A DNA stretch of 9,291 nucleotides from Methanothrix sp. (GCA_028708055.1 JAQVZT010000085.1:1-9291); one strand, 5' to 3'. Counted from the stretch's first letter, positions 1-7,091 are shown. The notes: generated from the letters alone by a model not told the origin. Program-made: numbers and translations.

Positions 1-1462
1 CCCCATTGGTGCCCGAAAACTTCATGCCCTTCTCCTCAATCTGGGCAATATAGGCGGGATTGACCTCGTAGCGGTGCCTGTGCCTCTCCACGATATCCGT
101 CGTCCCGTAGATTTTGTGGGCCAGGCTGCCCTCAGAGAGGTGCGCCGGATAGTTGCCCAGCCGCATGGTGGCCCCCATATTCCTGATCTTCTCCTGCTCG
201 GGCAGCAGAGCTATCACCGGATGCGGGGTCGCGCCAAACTCTGTGCTGCTCGCCCCGTTCAGGCCGCAGACATTGCGGGCGTACTCGATCACGGCAAGCT
301 GCATTCCAAAGCATAATCCCAGGTAGGGAACCTTCATCTCCCTGGCGTACTGCACCGCCTTGATCTTTCCCTCAGTCCCACGAGAGCCGAAGCCGCCTGG
401 CACCAGTATGCCGTCTGCATCCCTCAGGATGATGTCCGGCGAGCCGTGTTCCAGCTCCTCGGCATCAACCCACTGCACATCGGTCTTCACCCCGGCCTCA
501 ATGCCGGCATGCTTGAGCGACTCCCGGATGGATAGATACGCATCCTCCATTGGATCGGCGCACTGCGAGCCGACTGTGTATTTGCCGACTATGGCCACCT
601 TCACCTCGCCCTCGGCGGCATCAATCTTGGCCACGAACTCATCCCAGTCCTTCCTCTCCTCCAGCGGGAAGAGCCGCATGGCCTTCATGAGGTACCTTGC
701 CAGGCCCTCCGCCTCCATCTGCAGGGGCACACGATAAATATCGGCAGCAGTATGGGCGCTGATCACCGCCTCCATGGGAACGTCGCAGAAGTGGGCGATC
801 TTGTGCTTGGTCTCCTCCAGCAGGGGCCGCTCGCATCTTACTACTATCATGTCCGGCTGCAAGCCCAGCTGCCGCATCTCCTTCACGCTGTGCTGGGTTG
901 GCTTGGTCTTCTGCTCGCCGTCCACGGTGGAAGGCGCCAGGGTGACGTGAACAAAGAAAATGTTGCCCGACTCCTCATACCTGAGCTGGCGCATGGCCTC
1001 AAGGAACGGCATGGACTCGATATCTCCCACCGTCCCGCCAACCTCTATCAGACAGATCTCGCAGCCACCATCGCGGGAAACCTGGCGGACGCGCCTCTTG
1101 ATCTCCTCGGTGATGTGGGGGATGATCTGCACCGTCTTTCCCAGATACTCCCCTCTGCGCTCTTTTTCTATGACTGTGCTGTAAACCTTGCCGGTGGTAA
1201 TGTTATGGTCGCGGGTCAGCTCCACATCCAAAAACCTTTCGTAGTTGCCCAGGTCCAGGTCCACCTCGCCGCCATCCTTGAGGACGAAGACCTCTCCATG
1301 CTGAAACGGACTCATAAGCCCGGCATCTATGTTGATGTAAGGATCAATCTTGATAGCTGTGACCTTATAGCCCCTGTTCATGAGCAGCCTGCCAATGGAC
1401 GCCGCTGTGATGCCCTTGCCAAGCCCGCTCATAACCCCGCCTGTGACCACAATGTATCTCAT
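1..1462 (-). CDS. pyrG: CTP synthase, C-terminus cut by the window edge
   Basis: CTP synthase makes CTP from UTP, ATP and glutamine in the cytosol, the last step of de novo pyrimidine nucleotide synthesis. The 487 visible residues carry both halves. The N-terminal amidoligase domain (about 1-265) begins MRYIVVTGG with the loop SGLGKG at 12-17, followed by KIDPYIN and the MSPFQHGEVFVL stretch. The class I glutamine amidotransferase domain (from about 285) has PGGFG and the nucleophile elbow GLCFGMQ, with Cys at about 384. The ERHRHRYEVNP segment near the end is also typical of the family. The family is usually about 530-550 residues, so roughly 45-60 residues, including the catalytic His-Glu pair, lie beyond position 1. 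The ATG is the family-standard start, 10 bp after the preceding gene, with only a weak SD (GTGAGATG). It is probably co-transcribed with the upstream membrane protein gene. I see no frameshift. Confidence 0.97.
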   Translation of the reverse strand, partial: MRYIVVTGGVMSGLGKGITAASIGRLLMNRGYKVTAIKIDPYINIDAGLMSPFQHGEVFVLKDGGEVDLDLGNYERFLDVELTRDHNITTGKVYSTVIEKERRGEYLGKTVQIIPHITEEIKRRVRQVSRDGGCEICLIEVGGTVGDIESMPFLEAMRQLRYEESGNIFFVHVTLAPSTVDGEQKTKPTQHSVKEMRQLGLQPDMIVVRCERPLLEETKHKIAHFCDVPMEAVISAHTAADIYRVPLQMEAEGLARYLMKAMRLFPLEERKDWDEFVAKIDAAEGEVKVAIVGKYTVGSQCADPMEDAYLSIRESLKHAGIEAGVKTDVQWVDAEELEHGSPDIILRDADGILVPGGFGSRGTEGKIKAVQYAREMKVPYLGLCFGMQLAVIEYARNVCGLNGASSTEFGATPHPVIALLPEQEKIRNMGATMRLGNYPAHLSEGSLAHKIYGTTDIVERHRHRYEVNPAYIAQIEEKGMKFSGTNG

Positions 1463-1472
1463 AAATTACATC

Positions 1473-2939
1473 TCACGCCTTGAGTAAAGTAGCCGCTCCG
1501 TATATGATAAGGGTGACGATCAGGATCGACGACGCCAGAGCGCCGGGAAACTCAGGAATATTCATGGTGATGAAGGTCATAGCGAGGACTATGACCAGAG
1601 CCAGAAATAAAATTGCAGGGACGACCTTAATCGATCCCGTGCCGCCAATGTCGCCCAATCTGTCCAGATAATCGGACTGTGACCCATCATCCTGCTCAGA
1701 GTAGGCCCCCGGATCTTCTGGAATTCTCTCAGAACTGTCTGCGTCCGCATCGGAGGAGGAAATGGGAACCTCTCGCGCCATGCCATCAAATTCCTGGCCG
1801 GGACTCCGGAAGCGATTTTCATAATCGGAGGCAGGCCTCATCCGCTCATCCATTCTCGGCTCCTGCCTCTCCTCTCGCCCCACCTCTTGCCACTCATCCA
1901 GCCCTTCGTCCCGCCTCTCTTCCGCCCACGCTCCCGTCCTCACCTCATCTCTCTCTTCCTTCCACTCTTCAGGCTCGGCGAAAGGCACCTTCCGGGCGAC
2001 AAAACGGGGGATTTCATCCTGCTTATTGCTAGGGTCTACAAAACGATCGTCAATTCGGGACCGAGAGCGATCATCGATGCGGACGATGCGATCACTATTA
2101 TCATCATTAACTTCATTGGCATCTCTATCGCCATCATCCTCCGCATTTAAATCGCCCTTACTATTGCTTATGCCGCTGCCTTTCCCTCTCCCATTGCCAT
2201 TGCGCCGATCTTCCGCGCTATCTTTAGCTGCGCGATGCCTGCCTGCACGGCTTTTTGCCGGCATTTGAACTGGCCCATCATCACGGCCCTCCGCGGACTC
2301 ACCAGCCTTTCGCTTCCGGGCCGACCGGTATCTTTCCAGATCCCTGTCGCGAGAAAATGATATCCTTCGAGGCTCTTTCTCAGTCCCTTCGCTCTCGTCC
2401 TCTAGATCATCCTCATCTTCGCCGCCCTTCCCTCGCCTGATGCTTTCAGGGCCGTATTCATCATCATCGTCATCAATGGCTTCATCATCAGCATCATCCC
2501 GATCCCTGCCGGTGATTAGCCGGTCCTCCGGATCGAGATCCTCATCTTCTTCATCGGCTCCATAGTCCCTCAATTCCTTGTCCCCCTGCAGACCGGGATC
2601 CTCCAGATCATCGCCCGGATCTTCCGAATCGCGCAGCAGAGTGATAGGCACCTTGCTCACTCCGCTGCCGCTGGTGAGGAGAATCTCGCCGTCCAATCGC
2701 TTCTTGTCGGCCGGCATCCTGGCAAGAATGGGCACGACCTCCTCAAGGACCACGTAATGATCCGGCTTTTTCAAGCGCACCGCCTTGAAGACGGGGCTGC
2801 TGGCCTGAAGAGAGATGTTGGAAGGCTCTCCGTCATTGAGAACCTTGAGATTGAATATGGTCTCTTCGCCGGGAAGAAGACGCAAGACAATTGGTTTAGC
2901 CGCCCCGCTGCCATTGTTGATGTGAACAACGTGATCCAA
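1473..2939 (-). CDS. Uncharacterised acidic, disordered protein with C-terminal membrane hairpin
   Basis: I cannot name a function. The 488-residue product has three parts. Residues 1-103 look like a beta-sandwich (alternating hydrophobic strands such as KPIVLRLL and ETIFNLKVL). Residues about 104-430 are low complexity and probably disordered, with acidic runs (EEDEDLDPED, IDDDDDEYG), Arg/Lys-rich patches, and a repeated RIDDR motif at 287-291 and 295-299. Residues 439-459 and 467-485 are two membrane helices joined by a short acidic loop. With Lys before helix 1 and after helix 2, both ends are predicted to be cytoplasmic. There is no signal peptide and I see no cysteine. The plan (small N-terminal beta domain, linker, two C-terminal helices) recalls the archaeal DUF7524 proteins from memory, but the linker here would be far longer; that link is tentative. 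The start is TTG, chosen because GGGGGAG lies 8 nt upstream and a TATA box precedes it. pyrG follows after 10 bp. Confidence 0.85.
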   Translation of the reverse strand: MDHVVHINNGSGAAKPIVLRLLPGEETIFNLKVLNDGEPSNISLQASSPVFKAVRLKKPDHYVVLEEVVPILARMPADKKRLDGEILLTSGSGVSKVPITLLRDSEDPGDDLEDPGLQGDKELRDYGADEEDEDLDPEDRLITGRDRDDADDEAIDDDDDEYGPESIRRGKGGEDEDDLEDESEGTEKEPRRISFSRDRDLERYRSARKRKAGESAEGRDDGPVQMPAKSRAGRHRAAKDSAEDRRNGNGRGKGSGISNSKGDLNAEDDGDRDANEVNDDNSDRIVRIDDRSRSRIDDRFVDPSNKQDEIPRFVARKVPFAEPEEWKEERDEVRTGAWAEERRDEGLDEWQEVGREERQEPRMDERMRPASDYENRFRSPGQEFDGMAREVPISSSDADADSSERIPEDPGAYSEQDDGSQSDYLDRLGDIGGTGSIKVVPAILFLALVIVLAMTFITMNIPEFPGALASSILIVTLIIYGAATLLKA

Positions 2940-2947
2940 TGCTTTAG

Positions 2948-2954
2948 CTCCCCC
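2948..2954 (-). promoter_or_regulatory. SD site supporting the TTG start of the acidic membrane protein
   Basis: The minus strand reads GGGGGAG here, 8 nt before the TTG at 2939. No ATG or GTG in the same frame competes between this site and the TATA box, so the site decides the start. Confidence 0.7.
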
Positions 2955-2973
2955 GTATCAACTACCTCACAAT

Positions 2974-2983
2974 ATTATATAAA
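2974..2983 (-). promoter_or_regulatory. Archaeal TATA box for the acidic membrane protein / pyrG unit
   Basis: On the minus strand this reads TTTATATAAT, preceded by an A-rich BRE-like element (GCAAAATA). It lies 34 bp before the TTG start, which places initiation a few bases to about 20 bases upstream of the coding region, as is usual in archaea. The surrounding AATATT-ATATA-AATATT (2971-2987) is nearly symmetric. It lies in the only substantial gap (92 bp) left of the topoisomerase block. This is sequence evidence only; no transcript start is known. Confidence 0.7.
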
Positions 2984-2990
2984 TATTTTG

Positions 2991-3035
2991 CTGATGTGAG
3001 ATCAAATGATGAGAGACCAACTGATATGAGATCAA
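2991..3035 (-). repeat. Three tandem 15-bp repeats directly upstream of a promoter
   Basis: The minus strand holds TTGATCTCATATCAG, TTGGTCTCTCATCAT and TTGATCTCACATCAG head to tail. Outer copies match at 14 of 15 positions; the middle copy matches them at 11-12. The array starts at the stop codon of the Trm112-like gene (TGA at 3034-3032 lies in the first copy as transcribed) and ends 7 bp before the TATA box of the next unit. The position next to the BRE would suit a regulator-binding site. It could equally be a slippage product without function. Confidence 0.75.
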
Positions 3036-3214
3036 TTTCGTAGATCCGGCGGGAGCATATTGGGAATTCCGTCCTCAATTGGATAGCATTCCTTGCAGGC
3101 CTTGCAGCAGAGCTTTCCGGTTACTATCTCCCGCTCATTCTCCTCGAAGGCTTCGAGAGCGAGGTCTCCTTTACACATCGGACAGGCTAAAATGTCAAGC
3201 AGATCGCGTTTCAT
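3032..3214 (-). CDS. Trm112-like zinc protein (UPF0434/Trm112p family)
   Basis: This is a 60-residue protein of the Trm112p family. Known archaeal and eukaryotic Trm112 proteins are small zinc-binding partners that stabilise and activate S-adenosylmethionine methyltransferases acting on tRNA, rRNA and release factors. The family signature is clear: MKRDLLDILACPMCKGDL with Cys11 and Cys14, then LCCKAC with Cys37 and Cys40, then YPIEDGIPNMLP at 44-55. Length is normal for the short prokaryotic form. The ATG at 3214 is chosen because the conserved family N-terminus begins there, although the frame stays open upstream into the amidohydrolase gene. It follows that gene by 26 bp and is the last member of the topoisomerase block. 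No methyltransferase partner lies in the window, so the target is unknown. Its stop codon is inside the first copy of a 15-bp repeat array. Confidence 0.88.
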   Translation of the reverse strand: MKRDLLDILACPMCKGDLALEAFEENEREIVTGKLCCKACKECYPIEDGIPNMLPPDLRN

Positions 3215-3240
3215 GAATCCGCAGATCTCTTCTGAAGAAG

Positions 3241-4083
3241 TTAAACCTTTGGACCAAGATCCTTTGGACCAGCAACCTTTGGACCGAGAAGCCTGGATGC
3301 GTTCTTGCCGAGAACGGCCTGCTCTTCCTCTTCGCCGAGGCCCAGGCCCCTGATGATCTCCGCTGCCCGTCCTGGCTCCTCCCAGGGATAATCGCTGCCG
3401 AACATGACCCACTCCGGCCCGATGTCCAGGATCAGCTCTTTCATCTCACATTCATTCATGTAAAAAGAGACATAAGCGGTATCGAAATAGACGTTTTTTC
3501 CAGCGGAGAGAAGATAGCGCCGCACATCTTCCCACATGCGCAATCCTCCCAGATGGGCCAGGACCATTTCCAGCTCCGGGTAGCACTCAATCGTCCTGGC
3601 GAATCGATCCGGCGTTCCGAAGATCTCAGGCCGGTCCAGAGGATCCCGACCGGCATGGGATACCAGAATCATCTTTCTCTTTATCAGTGCCTCAAAGAGC
3701 CGGCTGCATCGCGGATCATCAGGATAGACCTCCTGCAAGAGGGGCATCATCTTCACTCCCCGGATGCCCCAGGCGGCCAGGCGGTCCAGCTCCGTCTCCA
3801 GGTTTTCCATGAAGGGATGAACCGCCCCGAAGGCAGTCAGCTCTCGTTTCTCCCTGGATATCGATATAATCCAGTCGTTCAGACTGGAGACATCCTCCTT
3901 TCCCTTGGCCAGAGGCAGGAGCACCGATTCCCCGATCCCACCGGCCTGCATCATCCCGCACAGGTCTTCCGGCGAGCCTGTGCCGGGCACTGCCACCTTC
4001 AGCTTTCGTTTAGCAGCAGGCAGGATCTTGGCCGACACCCATTGCGGATAGATATGCGTATGAAAATCGATGATCTGCGTCAG
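3241..4083 (-). CDS. Amidohydrolase_2-family metal-dependent hydrolase, probable CTG start
   Basis: This is a TIM-barrel metallohydrolase of the amidohydrolase_2 family; the substrate cannot be told. Counting from the CTG at 4083 it has 280 residues. The expected metal ligands are present: HTH at 8-10 after TQIIDF, His143 in VSHAG, His177 in LAHLGG, and Asp231 in FGSDYPW. Family members include decarboxylases and hydrolases of small organic acids. The first conventional start in frame, GTG at 4038, would remove the HTH motif. Reading back, no ATG, GTG or TTG precedes it within the frame I checked (to about 4132). The CTG overlaps the TGA of top6A as CTGA, with GGGGAT just upstream, suggesting coupled translation. 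The C-terminus carries an extra tail, GPKVAGPKDLGPKV, beyond the usual NASRLL ending. A sequencing error of an ATG is the main alternative. Confidence 0.85.
   Translation of the reverse strand: MTQIIDFHTHIYPQWVSAKILPAAKRKLKVAVPGTGSPEDLCGMMQAGGIGESVLLPLAKGKEDVSSLNDWIISISREKRELTAFGAVHPFMENLETELDRLAAWGIRGVKMMPLLQEVYPDDPRCSRLFEALIKRKMILVSHAGRDPLDRPEIFGTPDRFARTIECYPELEMVLAHLGGLRMWEDVRRYLLSAGKNVYFDTAYVSFYMNECEMKELILDIGPEWVMFGSDYPWEEPGRAAEIIRGLGLGEEEEQAVLGKNASRLLGPKVAGPKDLGPKV
3244..3288 (-). repeat. Three tandem 15-bp repeats encoding a GPK tail
   Basis: On the plus strand the copies are aacctttggaccaag, atcctttggaccagc and aacctttggaccgag. First and third match at 14 of 15 positions, the middle at about 12. 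They encode the last residues of the amidohydrolase as a five-residue periodic tail (LGPKV, AGPKD, LGPKV), ending at its stop. The tail lies past the conserved barrel, so it looks like a replication-slippage extension that the protein tolerates. Confidence 0.85.
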
Positions 4084-5252
4084 ATTATCCCCATCTCTGT
4101 GAGCCTTTCCGGCAGGTAGGTCTTGGTCACATAATCCAGGCCCTTTCCGGCAAAGGCCTGCTGCTCTGCTTTCTTCTTGAGGTCCATCTGAAGGCGGATC
4201 TGCTTATCCCAGTAGGGCGTGTTGAACCTGGGATCGGTCAGCTCGCTTCTCAAAGCCTGAATATCCTTATCGGTCAGCTTATCTGTGGAGAGATTGTAGT
4301 CCACGATGTCGCTGGGCTGAACCCCAAGGAAACGCGCTCCGGGAGTGACCAGGTGCTCGGAGAGGTGAGCGCTCTTGATGGCACCGTAGGCGATGCTGGC
4401 AAAGATGCGATAGGACCAGGGATCGCCATCCGTGAAAACCACAACAGGAATGTTCAGCTCCGTGTTCAGTCTCTTAATGATGCGGCGGGTGGACCGGGCT
4501 GGCTGGCCTTTGATATGAACCAAAATGGCATTGTACTCCTCATCAAAGCCGTTCTCGATCAGCCGGGCATACATTCCGCCAGTCTCAATGGCCATGACCA
4601 TCTTTGCATCATGGCTTAAAAACTCCAGGTTATCCACATTGAAGGGTATCTGGTAGCCGGCCTCGCCCACATCCTCCTGGCAGTGCATCTCCCTCTCGCC
4701 GCGGCGGGTCTGCTCTTTGAGGCGCAGAGGCCCGAACACCGCAGCTCCATCCTCCTCAGGCCGGACATGAAAGTCCTCCCGGTGCATGGTGGTGACGATC
4801 TCCAGGTCCTCGATCAGCCGGTCGCTCTCCGCCTGCTCATGAAACTTTGCGATATCCCAGTTCTCGGAGATGTAATAGATCTCTCTTAAGGTCGAGCCCC
4901 GATTGTTCTTCAGATGCTCTTTGATGAGCAGCTCAGCCAGGTGCACAGTCTTGAGAAGCGTCTTGGCTCCCCGCACCGTCTTGACGCTGCGGGTTGTCTC
5001 CTGGTCTCCGTAGACCCAGACATCCTCCCTGGTGGAATACTCGATATTTCCTTTGGTTCGGGATGGCAGGGATATGTGAGGAACTATCCCCTGCTGAAAC
5101 TGGTTATAGAGGCCGTCAGCCAGGCGGAGCAGCTTTCCCTCGGCCATCTTTGATTTTTCCGCTTTCCTTGCGCTCTGCCTCTCATCAAATTCGGCTTTCC
5201 CATCGGAGTTTTTGTCAGAGTTCCTGCCGGAGTTCCCTTCGGAGTGTTCCAT
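4080..5252 (-). CDS. top6A: Type II DNA topoisomerase VI subunit A
   Basis: This is the DNA-cleaving subunit (Spo11-like) of topoisomerase VI. With subunit B it forms an A2B2 enzyme that relaxes supercoils and decatenates DNA using ATP. The winged-helix (CAP-like) region carries the catalytic tyrosine motif REIYYISENW, with Tyr126/Tyr127. The Toprim domain follows, with Glu223 in AIETGGMYARL and the metal-binding DGD (Asp275, Asp277) in FTDGDPW. The 390-residue length is near the family norm, slightly extended by a hydrophilic N-terminal tail of about 35 residues containing a repeated N-S-x-x unit. I keep the ATG at 5252 rather than Met36 because AGGTGATC lies 6 nt upstream. The gene starts 3 bp after top6B, and its stop overlaps the probable CTG start of the next gene. 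All key residues are intact. Confidence 0.97.
   Translation of the reverse strand: MEHSEGNSGRNSDKNSDGKAEFDERQSARKAEKSKMAEGKLLRLADGLYNQFQQGIVPHISLPSRTKGNIEYSTREDVWVYGDQETTRSVKTVRGAKTLLKTVHLAELLIKEHLKNNRGSTLREIYYISENWDIAKFHEQAESDRLIEDLEIVTTMHREDFHVRPEEDGAAVFGPLRLKEQTRRGEREMHCQEDVGEAGYQIPFNVDNLEFLSHDAKMVMAIETGGMYARLIENGFDEEYNAILVHIKGQPARSTRRIIKRLNTELNIPVVVFTDGDPWSYRIFASIAYGAIKSAHLSEHLVTPGARFLGVQPSDIVDYNLSTDKLTDKDIQALRSELTDPRFNTPYWDKQIRLQMDLKKKAEQQAFAGKGLDYVTKTYLPERLTEMGII
5199..5234 (-). repeat. Three tandem 12-bp repeats in the N-terminal tail of Top6A
   Basis: The plus strand reads cccatcggagtt, tttgtcagagtt and cctgccggagtt in a row. They encode NSGR, NSDK and NSDG (residues 7-18) in the poorly conserved N-terminal tail. 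Copies are diverged apart from the shared core. This looks like simple local expansion. Confidence 0.6.
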
Positions 5253-5255
5253 TGG

Positions 5256-7091
5256 CTAGATCACCTTTGCCCCTGTGACAATTTCCGCGTCCAGACCCTC
5301 GACCACCGGCTCCTTAAGTGCCGCGCCTTCGGCGGTAATGCTGTAGCTGAGGGCGGCTGACTGTCCGGGCGCGATGGAGAGCTTCCAGTGGTAGTCGTAG
5401 CCGTCACCCAGAGAGGCAACCTTTGCCGTAGGAGTGACCCGCTCCGCCTGAGCCGCCAGAACCTCGTGCAGCCTGAAGGACTGAAGATGTTCGCTATGAT
5501 TTTCCAGCAATATTTTAACGTTCAGCATCCCGTCGCTCTTCTCGACCTTCCTGAAGACGAGAAGGTTGCCCATGATCTTCGCCACCACCGGCCCGATGTC
5601 CGGCAGATCCTTTTCCAGAACATCGGACAGCTTTTGGGCGATGCGGGGCAGGATCTTTCTGATGATCTCCTCTTTCTCCCTTCTCTCCGATAGAACGCTC
5701 TGTCTGGCGAGGTACCGGCGCAGCTTTCGTGCTACCTCTTTCATTCCCAGGTCGATCTCTGCCAGGATCTCTGACATATCGGCCACGGCATCCTTACTCT
5801 CCGAGGTAAACGGGATATTGGTTGAGGCGACGTGGACCAGCAGCACCACCGGGCCCACAGGAACTCCGCTTCCCGTGGGCTGGCTCAGAGAATAGTTCTT
5901 CCAGGAGACGCTCTCCACCCCGTGGGTCATGGCGCAGGCTCCCTGCTGATAGACCAGAGGAACGCGATTGGCAAACCGCAGAAGCTCGACCCGGCTCTCC
6001 TTTTCCAGCTCGCCGCCGTAGCCCAACCCTACCTCGACCAGGAAGGGATTGCCGGAATAGACGGAGACCGGCCTGACTGTGGTGGCGATATAGTCCAGAC
6101 GGTACTCCTTCTCGAGGCCAGCTTTGATTAATTCCTCGCCAATCGGGGAGAGGCAGTCGACTGGAGGCGATTTGACCTTGATCTGCTTGAAAGCGCTGTG
6201 CAGGCGCGCTGCGGAATCGTGATCCAGGCTCGTGGGGGCCACCTCCGGGTCCAGTCCCGCCTTGCTGCACAGCTCCTGGGCGGAGATGGTGCCTATGGAG
6301 GAGAAGGTCTCCTTCAGGAAGATGCGCAGCTTCTTTTTATCAGTGTAGCGCAATAATTTTATCAGCTCGCCCAGCTCAATTCCCTCCGGATGGGGTGATA
6401 TGGCATAGGCCTTCTTGGGCAGGCTTTCAGTGACCCTTTCGAAGACCTCCATATTGCCCTCTGGTTCGACAAGAGTCAAGCGGGCGTGTGGATTGACGAT
6501 GGCCGTGCTCTTCAGCAGGCCATAGACCGATTGGCGTCGGCCTCGGACATAGGTGCCCTCCATCTCCAGCTCCACGCGAGTTCCTTTGGGCCGCTCCCAG
6601 TCGATATCCTCAGATTTCAGAATCTCAGGCTCGTTTTTGGCGGTATTGATCAGCAGCTCGCAGTAGCGAGCCGGTCGGTCGGGGGCGATCTTGGAGATGA
6701 CCTTGGTGGGTCTTCCACTGGTGAGCTGGGAGTAGAGGACCGCTGCAGATATGCCTATGCCCTGCTGGCCGCGGCTCTGGCGCAGCGTATGAAACCGGGA
6801 CCCATAGAGCAATTTTGCAAAGACCCGCGGGATCACTTCCTGCACAATTCCTGGACCGTTGTCCTCAACAATAACCTGATAGTATTCGCCGCTCTTCTTT
6901 ATCTGCACAAATATATCCGGCAGTATCCCGGCATCTTCACAGGCATCCAGCGAGTTGTCCACAGCCTCCTTAACACAGGTGATGAGCGCCCGCGGTGCGG
7001 AGTCGAACCCCAGGATCTGACGATTCTTCTCAAAGAATTCCGCTACGGAGATGGCCCTTTGCTGTTTTGCCAGCTCCTCGGCAATTTCCAT
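5256..7091 (-). CDS. top6B: Type II DNA topoisomerase VI subunit B
   Basis: This is the ATP-binding subunit of topoisomerase VI; ATP binding dimerises it and drives strand passage through subunit A. Domains in order: a GHKL ATPase (about 1-230) with EAVDNSLDA at 42-50, the DNGPGI motif at 77-82, the ATP-lid GQQGIGIS at 108-115 and KGTRVELEM at 169-177; a helix-two-turns-helix region (about 235-305); and a transducer domain (about 310-480) with the conserved Lys433 in FTSESKDAVAD. Residues about 510-611 form a C-terminal beta-rich extension of the Ig-like kind known in Methanosarcina subunit B. The 611-residue length fits that longer form. The ATG gives the standard N-terminus (AEELAKQQRAISVAEFF). 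There is no SD: the 17 nt before the ATG are only C and T. top6A follows after 3 bp. Confidence 0.98.
   Translation of the reverse strand: MEIAEELAKQQRAISVAEFFEKNRQILGFDSAPRALITCVKEAVDNSLDACEDAGILPDIFVQIKKSGEYYQVIVEDNGPGIVQEVIPRVFAKLLYGSRFHTLRQSRGQQGIGISAAVLYSQLTSGRPTKVISKIAPDRPARYCELLINTAKNEPEILKSEDIDWERPKGTRVELEMEGTYVRGRRQSVYGLLKSTAIVNPHARLTLVEPEGNMEVFERVTESLPKKAYAISPHPEGIELGELIKLLRYTDKKKLRIFLKETFSSIGTISAQELCSKAGLDPEVAPTSLDHDSAARLHSAFKQIKVKSPPVDCLSPIGEELIKAGLEKEYRLDYIATTVRPVSVYSGNPFLVEVGLGYGGELEKESRVELLRFANRVPLVYQQGACAMTHGVESVSWKNYSLSQPTGSGVPVGPVVLLVHVASTNIPFTSESKDAVADMSEILAEIDLGMKEVARKLRRYLARQSVLSERREKEEIIRKILPRIAQKLSDVLEKDLPDIGPVVAKIMGNLLVFRKVEKSDGMLNVKILLENHSEHLQSFRLHEVLAAQAERVTPTAKVASLGDGYDYHWKLSIAPGQSAALSYSITAEGAALKEPVVEGLDAEIVTGAKVI
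5259..5266 (-). promoter_or_regulatory. Strong SD for top6A inside the end of top6B
   Basis: The minus strand reads AGGTGATC, a near-complete match to the archaeal anti-SD (complement GGAGGTGATC), 6 nt before the ATG at 5252. It decides the start of Top6A in favour of the longer N-terminus and points to coupled synthesis of the two subunits. Confidence 0.85.

Noticed and set aside
752..1483. 243-codon plus-strand open frame opposite pyrG
   Set aside because: It lies fully antisense to an intact, motif-complete CTP synthase, shows no recognisable domain, and such long antisense frames are expected in GC-rich coding DNA.
2966..3000. CTCAC / GTGAG inverted repeat around the TATA box as an operator
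   Set aside because: Only 5 bp per arm with a 25-bp loop; easily explained by chance and by the adjacent direct repeats.
2991..3288. Possible CRISPR or mobile-element remnants because of clustered repeats
   Set aside because: The repeats are 15 bp, directly abutting with no spacers; the two arrays differ in sequence, and there is no transposase or terminal inverted repeat.
3032..3412. Longer 126-residue version of the Trm112-like gene
   Set aside because: The extra N-terminal part is the amidohydrolase gene read in another frame (a repetitive Ser-Lys-Gly stretch); the family N-terminus starts at the ATG at 3214.
3241..4038. Amidohydrolase starting at GTG 4038
   Set aside because: This start removes the HxH metal-binding motif that is readable just upstream in the same frame.
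3553..4119. 188-codon plus-strand frame opposite the amidohydrolase
   Set aside because: It is antisense to a gene with clear family motifs and has no domain or promoter support.
5794..6270. 158-codon minus-strand frame inside top6B
   Set aside because: It overlaps the H2TH and transducer region of an intact Top6B in another frame and its composition (Gly/Arg/Ser-rich) is that of a shifted reading.
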